Source: Variovorax boronicumulans (lineage in GTDB: Bacteria; Pseudomonadota; Gammaproteobacteria; Burkholderiales; Burkholderiaceae_C). Taken from it: DNA of 64,000 nucleotides. The translations under genes and the position numbers were made by a program. Under the pieces are notes generated by a model. The model did no database searches. It was not told the DNA's origin and saw only the letters and a list, made by a program, of their open reading frames with translations. The stretch's first letter is position 1, and every line of letters starts with the position of its first letter. The stretch covers positions 185,933 to 249,932 of the forward strand of contig NZ_VEDO01000009.1 of NCBI RefSeq assembly GCF_007677875.1, in the 5' to 3' direction. This document shows positions 36,000 through 44,060 of the stretch, one piece after another.

Positions 36000-37213
36000 G
36001 GGCAGGTCTCCTCGGGGGCTTGGTGGCAGGCGCCGCTGCGCAGCAAGGCGGTGATCTCGGTTTCGGTGAAGCCGGCCTCCCGCAGCACCGCGTGTGAATC
36101 CTGGCCCAGCCGCGGCGCGGGGCCGGGCTGGTCGGCCGGCGGCGTGCCGCTCCAGCGCGTGGGCACGCCGGTGCCGACCAGCCGGCCTTCGCTGGGGTGC
36201 TCGAACCGGCGCACGAAACCGGTGGCCGCATGGTGCGGGTCGGCCAGCAGTTCGGCCGGGCCCAGCATCGGCATGTTGGGCACGTCGGCTGCGTCCAGCA
36301 GCGCCTGCCACTCGGCCGTGCTGCGCGCACGCATCAGGCGGGCCACCTCGGCATAGACCGCGTCGATGTGCGCCGCGCGGGCGCTGTGGGTGGCGAAGCG
36401 CGGGTCCTGCGCCAGCGCGGGCGCGCCGATGGCGGCGAAGAAGCTGCGCCAGTGCTTGTCGTTGTAGATCAGCACGCACAGATGGCCGTCGCGCGTGCGG
36501 TAGGGCCGGCGGTGCGCCGTGAGCAGCCGCGCGTAACCGGCATCGCCCAGCGGCGGGTCGAAGGCCAGGCCGGCCAGGTGGTCGCCCAGCACGAACTGCG
36601 TCATGGCCTCGAACATGGGCACGACCACGGCCTGGCCCTGGCCCGTCTTCTCGCGCGCATAGAGTGCGGCCGTCACGGCGTAGACCACATGCAGGCCGGT
36701 CACGCGGTCGGCCAGCGTGATGGGCGCATAGGCCGGCTCACCGCCCGCGTAGGCCTGCGTGAGCCAGGGGATGCCGGTGGCGCCCTGGATCAGGTCGTCA
36801 TAGGCCGGCCGCGCGGCGTAGGGGCCACCCTGGTCGAAGCCGCAGCAGCTCACGTGGATAAGCCGCGGGTGCGCAACGCGCAGGCTGGGTGCGTCCAGGC
36901 CCAGCCGTGCCAGCGCCTGCGGGCGCATGTTGCTAATCAGCACATCGCTTTGCCCGGCCAGGCGCAGCGCGGCGGCCCGGCCTTGCCGCTGCTTCAGGTC
37001 GAGCACGATGCTGCGCTTGCCCTGGTTGGCCTGGAGGAAGATGTGGCCCATGCCGGGGTTGCGCATGGGGCCTACATGGCGCATGTTGTCGCCTTCCGGG
37101 CTTTCGAGCTTGGTCACCTCGGCGCCCAGCGAGGCCAGGATCTGGGTCGCGAACGGGCCCATGATGACCGAGCTCAGATCCAGCACCTTGACGCCCGCGA
37201 GCGGGCCCTTCAT
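35996..37213 (-). CDS. CaiB/BaiF-type (class III) CoA transferase
   Basis: A 405-aa family III CoA transferase that moves CoA between a donor thioester and a carboxylic acid. It begins MKGPLAGVKVLDLSSVIMGPFATQILASLGAEV, with the catalytic Asp in RPAYDDLIQGATGI (~residue 165). I chose ATG 37213. The frame stays open upstream through a 108-bp repeat, which would add a spurious Arg/Pro-rich extension. It follows a TctC receptor gene and precedes the cupin with a 4-base overlap. Confidence 0.92.
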   Translation of the reverse strand: MKGPLAGVKVLDLSSVIMGPFATQILASLGAEVTKLESPEGDNMRHVGPMRNPGMGHIFLQANQGKRSIVLDLKQRQGRAAALRLAGQSDVLISNMRPQALARLGLDAPSLRVAHPRLIHVSCCGFDQGGPYAARPAYDDLIQGATGIPWLTQAYAGGEPAYAPITLADRVTGLHVVYAVTAALYAREKTGQGQAVVVPMFEAMTQFVLGDHLAGLAFDPPLGDAGYARLLTAHRRPYRTRDGHLCVLIYNDKHWRSFFAAIGAPALAQDPRFATHSARAAHIDAVYAEVARLMRARSTAEWQALLDAADVPNMPMLGPAELLADPHHAATGFVRRFEHPSEGRLVGTGVPTRWSGTPPADQPGPAPRLGQDSHAVLREAGFTETEITALLRSGACHQAPEETCP

Positions 37214-37434
37214 TCCGGCGCCTTCGTGCGGTCGCGAAGCGTCCGCCGTTGCGCGGTCGGCGCCCCTGCCGGGTTCGCTGGGCCGATCCCCGCAAGCGGG
37301 GCCCCTCGTCCTGGCGCTCATTCCGGCGCCTCCGTGCGGTCGCGAGGAATCCACCGTCGGTGGTCGGCGCCCCTGCCGGGTTCGCTGGGCCGATCCCCGC
37401 AAGCGGGGCCCCTCGTCCTGGCGCTCATTCCGGC
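37211..37434. repeat. Two direct copies of a ~108-bp GC-rich repeat between tctC and the CoA transferase
   Basis: Unit 1 (37211-37318) and unit 2 (37319-37425) are nearly identical over their last ~65 bases; their first part varies and includes a one-base indel. Each begins with CATTCCGGC, and a third CATTCCGGC sits at 37426-37434, so the units are bounded by 9-bp direct repeats. On the minus strand the boundary reads GCCGGAATG and overlaps both the tctC stop and the CoA transferase start. A hairpin CCCCGCAAGCGGGG lies inside each unit. Confidence 0.85.
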
Positions 37435-38381
37435 TTCACCCCGGCCTGGCGGATCAGTTGGCCCCAGTGCGCGAGTTGGTCGGCCACGTATTGGGTGAAC
37501 TCCTCGGGTGTCCTGGACGGCCAGACCTCGAAGCCCAGCTGCCGCAGCTTGTCCTGCGTGTCGGGCTCGGCCAGCACCTGCTGCAGCGCAGCGTTGACAC
37601 GGTCCACGGCCGGCTTGGGCAAGCCGGCCGGGCCGAAGATCCCGTTCCAGGAGGTCAGGTCGAAGCCCTTGACCGTGGCCCCCACGGGCGGCACGCCGGG
37701 CAGGATCTGCGACTCGCGCGCCGTGGTGATGGCCAGCGTGCGGATCTTGTCGGTCTTGAGCATGGCCATGCCCGAGCCCAGGTCAGCCACGTAGACCTGC
37801 ACCTGGCCGCCGACCAGGTCGGTCATGGCCTGCGGGCTGCTCTTGTAGGGGATCTGAGCGACGTCGATGCCGGCGATGCGCTTGATGGTCTCCATGGCCA
37901 CCAGCGAGGTGCTGTTGGGCGTGGCGTACGAGAGCTTGCCGGGGTTGGCCTTGGCATAGGCGATGAACTCGGCCAGCGTCTTTGCCGGAACCGAGGGGTG
38001 CACGGCCAGCGCGAACGGCAGTTCGCCGACGCGCGCGATCGGCGTGAAGTCCTTGATCGGGTCGTAACGCAACTCCTTGTACAGGGCCGGATTGGCCGAG
38101 TGCGAGGTGTTCGTGGTCATGAACAGCGTGAGCCCGTCGGGCTTGGCCTTGGCGACGTACTGGGCCGCCACCTGGGCGTTGGCGCCGGGCTTGTTGTCGA
38201 TGACCACGGTCTGGCCCAGCTTCTCGGCCAGCTTCTGGCCCACGGTGCGGGCCACGGCATCGGTACCGCTGCCGGCCGCGAAGGGCACGACCAGGGTCAG
38301 GGGCTGGGCGTTCTGGGCCTGGACGGCGGACAGGCTGGCGGCCAGGGCCAGCGCAACGGCGGTACGGCGGGAAATCCGCAT
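37425..38381 (-). CDS. Bug/TctC-type tripartite tricarboxylate transporter receptor
   Basis: A 318-aa periplasmic solute receptor. A signal peptide (MRISRRTAVALALAASLSAVQA) is followed by the Bug fold: LTLVVPFAAGSGTDAVARTVGQKL, VVIDNKPGANAQVAAQYVAKAKPDG, and FTPIARVGELPFALAV. A strong AAGGAGA precedes the ATG at 38381. No TctA/TctB membrane genes are nearby; Burkholderiales carry many such orphan receptors. It heads the CoA transferase/cupin/acyl-CoA dehydrogenase operon, so its ligand is probably the acid these enzymes degrade. Confidence 0.93.
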   Translation of the reverse strand: MRISRRTAVALALAASLSAVQAQNAQPLTLVVPFAAGSGTDAVARTVGQKLAEKLGQTVVIDNKPGANAQVAAQYVAKAKPDGLTLFMTTNTSHSANPALYKELRYDPIKDFTPIARVGELPFALAVHPSVPAKTLAEFIAYAKANPGKLSYATPNSTSLVAMETIKRIAGIDVAQIPYKSSPQAMTDLVGGQVQVYVADLGSGMAMLKTDKIRTLAITTARESQILPGVPPVGATVKGFDLTSWNGIFGPAGLPKPAVDRVNAALQQVLAEPDTQDKLRQLGFEVWPSRTPEEFTQYVADQLAHWGQLIRQAGVKPE

Positions 38382-38514
38382 GGGTTGTCTCCTTGATTGG
38401 CATGGTGGGAATGCAACGCGAGCGCATCTTCCCCATCCCAAGCATTCGAGTCCAATTGGTCTTTCGGCTCGGATCATTGCTTTTGCGAATGATCGACCCG
38501 GCCGGGCCCGCAGG

Positions 38515-39204
38515 TCAGACCCGCCGGCGGATCTCCGCCAGCCGGGCCTGGTCGTAGACCGGCTGTGGCGGCATGCCGTCCAGATGGGCAATGTCGGCCC
38601 AATCGAGGATGTCCAGGCGGTGGCTGTCGTCCTCGTGCAGCACCTGCACCTGGCTCACACCGGCGTTGGGAATGTGGGCCTGGCGTGGTCCGTCGAGCGA
38701 GAGCGCACGGGCGCTGCGCCAGACCATGTCCAGCACGCCGCCATGCGTCACCACCACCAGCGTCTGGCCGGCATGGGCCTGGACCAGGTCGCGCAGACCC
38801 TGCAGCACACGGGCATGGAAGCGGCGCGTGCTCTCGCCGCCTTCGAAGGCGTAGTCGGCCTGGAAGTCGACCCAGCCGTTCCAGGCCGCCGGGTACAGGC
38901 GCTTGATCTCGTCCACGCTCATGCCGTCCACCAGGCCAAAACTCTGCTCGCGCAGCGCCGCGCTTTCGATGGGATCGGCGCCGCCGCGCCGTGCCAGCAG
39001 CTCGGCCAGCGGTGCAGCGGTCTGGCGCGCACGCGCGAGGTCGCTGCTGACCACACGGTGAACCTCGGCCTCTGCCAGCCGCCGCGCCACGCGCAGCGCC
39101 TGCTCATGGCCCGTGGCGTTGAGTGGCACGTCCACCTGACCCTGAAAACGCAGCTGGCGGTTCCATTCGGTTTCACCATGGCGCACGAGAATCAGACGGG
39201 TCAT
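38515..39204 (-). CDS. Histidine phosphatase family protein (phosphoglycerate-mutase-like)
   Basis: A 229-aa protein with the phosphohistidine motif LVRHGETEWNRQLRFQG at residues 5-21, the Glu of ESAALREQSFGLVDG, and the second catalytic His in VVTHGGVLDMV. These proteins dephosphorylate small metabolites or act as cofactor-dependent mutases. Annotation as GpmB-like or alpha-ribazole phosphatase-like would be guesswork. I chose ATG 39204. A divergent hydrolase gene starts 75 bases away. Confidence 0.9.
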   Translation of the reverse strand: MTRLILVRHGETEWNRQLRFQGQVDVPLNATGHEQALRVARRLAEAEVHRVVSSDLARARQTAAPLAELLARRGGADPIESAALREQSFGLVDGMSVDEIKRLYPAAWNGWVDFQADYAFEGGESTRRFHARVLQGLRDLVQAHAGQTLVVVTHGGVLDMVWRSARALSLDGPRQAHIPNAGVSQVQVLHEDDSHRLDILDWADIAHLDGMPPQPVYDQARLAEIRRRV

Positions 39205-39278
39205 GCCGGGATTATCCGAAAGCCGTCCGCGGATAAGCTCAGGTAGTGCACGAGTTTCGTCGTTTATTCTGAGCATAA

Positions 39279-39980
39279 ATGGACAAATTGATTCTGATCC
39301 CCGGCCTGGCTTGTGACGCCGGGCTCTGGCATGCGCAGCTGCAAGCCGTTCCCGCGCGCTGGAACGCGCGCGTCACCGACGTGGCCGAGCGCAGCGCCAG
39401 CATCGAGGAGATGGCCCGGCGCCTACTGTCCGAACACGCCGGCGCGCTGGTGCTGTGCGGCGCCTCCATGGGTGGCATGGTCGCCATGGAAGCCGCGCGC
39501 CAGGCGCCGGCGCGCGTGTGTGGCCTGGCCTTGCTGGGCACCTCGGCCCGGCCGGAGACGCCGGACATGCGCCAGCTGCGCGAGCAGGCCATTGGCCTGT
39601 TCGAGAGCGGCCGTGCCGACGAAGTGCTGCGCGCCAACGTGCCCTTCGCCTTCGACCGGCGCCATCCCGGGCTCAAGGCGCTGGCCAAGGACTACCTCGA
39701 GATGGTGCTGCGTGTGGGCGCCGCGCAGCTGGTGCGCCAGAACCGCGCCGTGATGGCCCGGCCCGACGCACGCATCCACCTGCCCGCGTTGCGCTGCCCG
39801 GTGCTGGTGGCCAGCGGCGAATCCGACAGCCTGACGCCGCCGGACTGCGCGCGCGAGATCGCGGCACTGGTGCCGCAGGCCGAACTGCATTTGCTGCCGC
39901 TGTGCGGCCACATGCTGACGATGGAGCAGCCGGCCGCCGTCAACGCGTTGCTGCTGGACTGGCTGGCGCGGCTGCCGTGA
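39279..39980 (+). CDS. Alpha/beta hydrolase
   Basis: A 233-aa alpha/beta-hydrolase-fold enzyme with a short N-terminus (LILIPGLACDAGLWHAQL, oxyanion region), nucleophile elbow GASMGGMVAME (Ser ~63), acid Asp near PVLVASGESDSLTPPD, and catalytic His in LPLCGHMLTMEQP (~212). It looks like a small esterase/lipase or cofactor-free hydrolase; the substrate is unknown. No signal peptide, so it is cytosolic. It ends four bases before the convergent coaD stop. Confidence 0.9.
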   Translation: MDKLILIPGLACDAGLWHAQLQAVPARWNARVTDVAERSASIEEMARRLLSEHAGALVLCGASMGGMVAMEAARQAPARVCGLALLGTSARPETPDMRQLREQAIGLFESGRADEVLRANVPFAFDRRHPGLKALAKDYLEMVLRVGAAQLVRQNRAVMARPDARIHLPALRCPVLVASGESDSLTPPDCAREIAALVPQAELHLLPLCGHMLTMEQPAAVNALLLDWLARLP

Positions 39981-39984
39981 AGCT

Positions 39985-40479
39985 TCAGGCCGCGCGGCCC
40001 ACCTTGGCCAGCAGGCAGCGCAGCACATAGGGCGAGACGAACTTCTCGACCTCGCCGCCCAGCGTGGCGATCTCGCGCACAAAGGTGCTGGAGATGAACT
40101 GGTACTTGTCGCCCGGCGTGAGGAACACCGTCTCCACATCGGGCATCAGCGTGCGGTTCATGCCGGCCAGCTGGAATTCGTAATCGAAGTCGGTCACGGC
40201 GCGCAGGCCCCGCACCATGGCCTTGCCACCCTTGGCCACGACGAAGTCGCGCACCAGGCCGGAGAAGCTCTCGACCTGCACCTGCGGATAGGGCTTGACC
40301 GATTCGCGCACCATCTCGATGCGCTCGTCGAGCGAGAACAGCGTCTTCTTGTGGTGGCCGGCCGCGACTGCCACGACCACGGTGTCGAACAGCTGGGCCG
40401 CGCGACGCACCACGTCTTCGTGGCCCAGGGTCATGGGGTCGAAGGTGCCGGGATAGACGGCAATCACAGGGTGGCGCAT
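39985..40479 (-). CDS. coaD: Phosphopantetheine adenylyltransferase
   Basis: A 164-aa hexameric enzyme of coenzyme A synthesis that adenylates 4'-phosphopantetheine. It has the (T/H)xGH nucleotidyl-transfer region YPGTFDPMTLGHEDVV, then RIEMVRESV, VVAKGGKAMVRGLRAVTDFDYEFQLAGMNR and the ISSTFVREIATLGG box. The length is standard. It follows rsmD, the common rsmD-coaD pair. Confidence 0.97.
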   Translation of the reverse strand: MRHPVIAVYPGTFDPMTLGHEDVVRRAAQLFDTVVVAVAAGHHKKTLFSLDERIEMVRESVKPYPQVQVESFSGLVRDFVVAKGGKAMVRGLRAVTDFDYEFQLAGMNRTLMPDVETVFLTPGDKYQFISSTFVREIATLGGEVEKFVSPYVLRCLLAKVGRAA

Positions 40480-40518
40480 GGGCGGCGTGCTCCTCTCGGC
40501 TTGTCTCGTGCGGCGCGA

Positions 40519-41121
40519 TTATGCGCGGGCCAGCAGGTGCGCATGGACGGCACCGGCCTTGAGGTGGCGCAGTTCCGCCAGGCCCTGGCTGGCGAGCCGG
40601 TCGGCCGCCCAATGCTCGGGCGCTTCCAGGTACAAGCGCCCCGCAGGCGTCAGCACGCGCAGCGCGGCGGCCACGGCGGCGGCGTACTGCGTCGTGTCGA
40701 ACGGAGGGTCCAGCATCACTAGGTCGATGCTGCCGGCGGCCAGACGGCCCGCCAGGGCGACGCCGTCACCGCGCACGATCTGGAGCGACGCGGCATCGAG
40801 CCGGGTCTTGAGCTGCTGCAATTGGGCCACCAGAGCCGCGTCGGTCTCGAACAGATGGACCTCGGCGGCACCGCGCGACGCTGCCTCCACGCCCAGCGCA
40901 CCGGTGCCCGCGAACATGTCCAGGCAACGCCAGCCCGTGAGGTCCTGGCCGAGCCAGTTGAACAGGGTTTCGCGCACGCGGTCGGGCGTGGGGCGCAGGC
41001 CGGGCGTGTCGGCCACGGGCAGCTTGGTGCGCTTCCACTGGCCGCCGATGATGCGGACTTCGTGCGGGCGGGCGGGGGCGGCGGTGCTCTTGGGGCTTTT
41101 TTGGGCAGGGGGACGGGGCAT
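40519..41121 (-). CDS. rsmD: 16S rRNA (guanine966-N2)-methyltransferase RsmD
   Basis: A 200-aa SAM-dependent methyltransferase acting on G966 of 16S rRNA in the assembled 30S subunit. The diagnostic parts are VRIIGGQWKRTKLPV, RPTPDRVRETLFNWL, the SAM loop DMFAGTGALGVEAASRGA (~90-107) and the catalytic DPPFDT. The N-terminal Pro/Ala/Lys-rich ~20 residues are not conserved. It is followed by coaD after 39 bases; the usual upstream M16 peptidases are separated from it here by a LysE-type gene. Confidence 0.96.
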   Translation of the reverse strand: MPRPPAQKSPKSTAAPARPHEVRIIGGQWKRTKLPVADTPGLRPTPDRVRETLFNWLGQDLTGWRCLDMFAGTGALGVEAASRGAAEVHLFETDAALVAQLQQLKTRLDAASLQIVRGDGVALAGRLAAGSIDLVMLDPPFDTTQYAAAVAAALRVLTPAGRLYLEAPEHWAADRLASQGLAELRHLKAGAVHAHLLARA

Positions 41122-41130
41122 GCGGCGAGC

Positions 41131-41745
41131 TTACGCGACGCCAGCGGCGCGCAGCGCCAGCCCGCCCGCCAGCGCCAGCATGGTGGCGCCGATGATGCGG
41201 TCCAGCCACTGCCAGGCGCGCGGCCGCGCGAACACCGGGGCCAGCCAGCGCGCGCCGAAGCCCAGCGCCGCGAACCAGCCGGCACTGGCCAGCGCCGCAC
41301 CCGCCACGAAAGCCGCACGCCCCAGCGGTGCGTGCTGGGCGCCGACCGAGCCCACCAGCAGCACCGTGTCCAGGTACACGTGGGGGTTCAGGAGCGTGAA
41401 CGCCGCGGCCTGGGCCAGCACGGCCGCCCGGCCGCTGGCGCTGGTGGCAGCGGCCTGCAGCACGGCCGACTGCCGGCTGCGCCACAGCGCGCGCATGCCG
41501 TAGCCGGCCAGGAACACCGCGCCCAGCGCCGCCAGCACGCGCGCCAGCAGCGGCTGCGCGCCCAGCAGGCCGGCCATGCCGTAAACGCCGGCGCCCACCA
41601 GCAGCGCGTCGGCCAGCGCGCAGAACAGCACCACCTGCGGCACATGGGCGCGGTGCAGGCCCTGGCGCAGCACGAAGGCGTTCTGCGCGCCGATGGCGAC
41701 GATCAGCGCGAGGCTCAGCGAGAAGCCTTGGAGGAATGCGGACAT
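41131..41745 (-). CDS. LysE/ArgO family amino-acid exporter
   Basis: A 204-aa membrane protein of the LysE superfamily, ArgO subtype. It opens with FLQGFSLSLALIVAIGAQNAFVLRQGL, the family hallmark, and has about six helices, including FTLLNPHVYLDTVLLVGSVG. It probably exports basic amino acids (Arg or Lys). It is divergent from an ArgP/LysG-type regulator across an 87-bp gap, the classical exporter-regulator pair. Arg export is notable because cyanophycin breakdown releases Arg, although the link is only suggestive. Confidence 0.92.
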   Translation of the reverse strand: MSAFLQGFSLSLALIVAIGAQNAFVLRQGLHRAHVPQVVLFCALADALLVGAGVYGMAGLLGAQPLLARVLAALGAVFLAGYGMRALWRSRQSAVLQAAATSASGRAAVLAQAAAFTLLNPHVYLDTVLLVGSVGAQHAPLGRAAFVAGAALASAGWFAALGFGARWLAPVFARPRAWQWLDRIIGATMLALAGGLALRAAGVA

Positions 41746-41832
41746 GGCTGCGGAGCATGCCGGTGCGGCGCCGTGCGGGCCAGCGCAAACTTCTAAACTC
41801 GGTTCAGTTCTGCTTCATCGCCAGGAGACACC

Positions 41833-42720
41833 GTGCTGGACTATGCCGCCCTTGCCGCGCTGGCCGCCGTGGTCCGCGAAGGCAGCTTCGAACGCGCCGC
41901 CCGGGCCCTGCACGTGACGCCCTCTGCCGTCTCGCAGCGCGTGCGCCTGCTCGAGGAACGCGTGGGCTGCGCGCTGGTGATCCGCGGCCAGCCCTGCCGC
42001 GCCACCGAGGTCGGCCAGCATCTGTGCCGGCACCTGGCCCAGGTGCGGCTGCTGGAGCACGACCTGCAGGAAATGCTGCCCGTGGCCGCGCCGACCGCCG
42101 AGCGCGCGCGCCTGCCCGTGGCCGTGAACGCGGACAGTCTGGCGAGCTGGTTCGCGCCGGCCGCAGCGCACTACGCGGCTACGGCGCCGGTGCTGCTGGA
42201 GTTGACGGTGGACGACCAGGACCACACGGCCGAGCGCCTGCGCAGCGGCGCCGTGCTGGCGGCAGTGACAGCGCTGGCCAAGCCCGCGGCCGGCTGCAAC
42301 AGCCAGGCCTTGGGCACGCTGCGCTACGTGGCCGTCGCCAGTCCCGGCTTCATGGTCCGGCATTTCGCCGAAGGCGTGCAGGCGCGCAGCCTGGCGCTGG
42401 CGCCCAGTCTGCTGTTCGACCGCAAGGACCAGTTGCAGGCCCGCTGGGTGCGCCGGCAGTGCCGCAAGGCGGTGGCGCTGCCCTGCCACCTGCTGCCGTC
42501 GCCGCAGGCCTTCGTCGAGGCCGGGCTGGCCGGCATGGGCTGGGGCATGCAGCCGCTGCCGCTGGTGCAGCCGCTGCTGGCGGCGGGCCGGTTGGTGGAG
42601 CTGGTGCCGGGCAAGCCGCTGGACGTGCCGCTTTACTGGCAGCACGCGCGGGCCGCCTCGGCGCTGCTGGACGGCCTCGGCCGCGCGGTGCTGGCGGCCG
42701 CGCGTGCGGCGCTCGGCTGA
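41833..42720 (+). CDS. LysR family regulator of the ArgP/LysG type
   Basis: A 295-aa LysR-type regulator beginning VLDYAALAALAAVVREGSFERAARALHVTPSAVSQRVRLLEERVG, the specific ArgP (IciA)/LysG signature. ArgP activates argO in response to Arg and is blocked by Lys in E. coli. The start is GTG 41833 with AGGAGA seven bases ahead. It is divergent from the LysE-type exporter, so it very likely regulates it from the shared 87-bp region. Confidence 0.92.
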   Translation: MLDYAALAALAAVVREGSFERAARALHVTPSAVSQRVRLLEERVGCALVIRGQPCRATEVGQHLCRHLAQVRLLEHDLQEMLPVAAPTAERARLPVAVNADSLASWFAPAAAHYAATAPVLLELTVDDQDHTAERLRSGAVLAAVTALAKPAAGCNSQALGTLRYVAVASPGFMVRHFAEGVQARSLALAPSLLFDRKDQLQARWVRRQCRKAVALPCHLLPSPQAFVEAGLAGMGWGMQPLPLVQPLLAAGRLVELVPGKPLDVPLYWQHARAASALLDGLGRAVLAAARAALG

Positions 42721-42725
42721 GCCGC

Positions 42726-44060
42726 TCAGGCGCCGCCGACCACGACCGTCACCATGCGCTCGGGCTGCAGCATGCGTGCGAACGCGGCGCGGATCTGCGC
42801 CGTGGTGACGGCTTCCACCCGCTGCGTCCAGGTGTCAAGGTAGTCCAGCGGCAGGCCGTTCCAGGCAATGTTGGCCACGTTGCCGAGCAGCTTGCGGTTG
42901 CTGTCGAGCCGCAGCGCGAAGCCGCCGACCAGGTTGTCCTTGGCGGCCTTGAGCTCCGCCTCGGTCGGTCCTTCGGCGACGAAGCGCGCCAGCGTCTCCC
43001 GGGCCACGGCGATGGCGGCGTCGGCCTGGTCGGCACGCGTCTGCAGGCCGACCGTGAAGGCACCCGCATGGCGACCGGGCGAGAAGTCGCTGGACACGCC
43101 GTAGGTCAAGCCGCGCTTCTCGCGCACCTCGTGCGTGAGGCGAGAAGTGAAGCCGCCGGCGCCGAGGATGTGGTTGCCCACGAGCACGGCGAAAAAGTCC
43201 GGGTCGTCGCGCCGGATGCCGGGCTGGCCGATCAGCACCTGGGCCTGATTGGACGCGAACGGGATGCGGCGCTCCTCGGCCTTGGCCAGCGCCGGCACCT
43301 CGCCAATGGCGGGCAGCGGCGCACAGGCTGTCTGCGGCAGGCGGGAAAGCAAGGCCTGCACCAGCTGGTCGGCCTGCTGGCGCGTGACGGCGCCCACCAC
43401 GCTGACCTTGGCGCGGCAGGGCAGGATGCTCTGGGCGTAAAAGGCACGCAGCTGGTCGACCGAGATGGCGGCCAGGGTCTGCTCCGTGGTCTCCCGGCCA
43501 TAGGGATGGCCGCTGTAGACCAGCTCCTGGAAGGCGCGGCCTGCCACCGGGCCCGGCCGGGTGTAGGACTCGCGCAGCGCCGCGCCGATGCGCTCGCGGT
43601 CGCGCTGCCACACCGCGGCATCGAAAGCCGGGGTGCCCAGTTGGCGCGCCGCCAGCGCCACGGCCTTGGGCAGCAGGTCCGGGTAGGTCAGCGTGCGCAG
43701 CGAGAAGCTCATGCGGTCGCGGCTCGCACTGGCACCGAACGAGGCGCCCAGATCGGCCCAGGCCTCGCCGAGCGCGTTCTCATCCAGCGCCGGCTCCTGG
43801 CCTTGTGCAGCGATGCCCTTGTTGGCCTGCCCGGCCGTGGCATCGGCCAGGCCCGCCTGCGCGGGCGGGTCGCGGCGCGAGCCCGCATCGAAGTCGAGTT
43901 GCACGTCGACCATGGGAATGCCCGGGCTTTCCACGAGGTAGACCTCGGCGCCATTGGCCTGGGTCCAGCGCTGCAGCGGAATCGCTGCGCTGGCCCATCC
44001 GGACACCACGAGCAGGGTTGCGGCCAGCGGCAGCCGCGCTAAGGACATCAGCTTGTTCAT
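42726..44060 (-). CDS. M16 family peptidase-like protein, apparently non-catalytic subunit
   Basis: A 444-aa exported M16-fold protein. A signal peptide (MNKLMSLARLPLAATLLVVSGWASA) precedes two M16 half-domains. The zinc motif HxxEH is missing: the corresponding region after LDFDAGSRRDPPAQAGLA reads TAGQANKGI and continues without it. The C-terminal substrate-side R/Y pair region (RLTHEVREKRGLTYGVSSDFS) is kept. Such inactive subunits pair with a catalytic M16 partner, here the overlapping upstream gene (ATGA). The complex would degrade peptides in the periplasm. Confidence 0.9.
   Translation of the reverse strand: MNKLMSLARLPLAATLLVVSGWASAAIPLQRWTQANGAEVYLVESPGIPMVDVQLDFDAGSRRDPPAQAGLADATAGQANKGIAAQGQEPALDENALGEAWADLGASFGASASRDRMSFSLRTLTYPDLLPKAVALAARQLGTPAFDAAVWQRDRERIGAALRESYTRPGPVAGRAFQELVYSGHPYGRETTEQTLAAISVDQLRAFYAQSILPCRAKVSVVGAVTRQQADQLVQALLSRLPQTACAPLPAIGEVPALAKAEERRIPFASNQAQVLIGQPGIRRDDPDFFAVLVGNHILGAGGFTSRLTHEVREKRGLTYGVSSDFSPGRHAGAFTVGLQTRADQADAAIAVARETLARFVAEGPTEAELKAAKDNLVGGFALRLDSNRKLLGNVANIAWNGLPLDYLDTWTQRVEAVTTAQIRAAFARMLQPERMVTVVVGGA

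Noticed and set aside
37214..37402. N-terminal extension of the CoA transferase through the 108-bp repeats
   Set aside because: The added residues come from repeat DNA, are Arg/Pro/Gly-rich and absent from the family; MKGPLAGVKVLDL is the canonical start.
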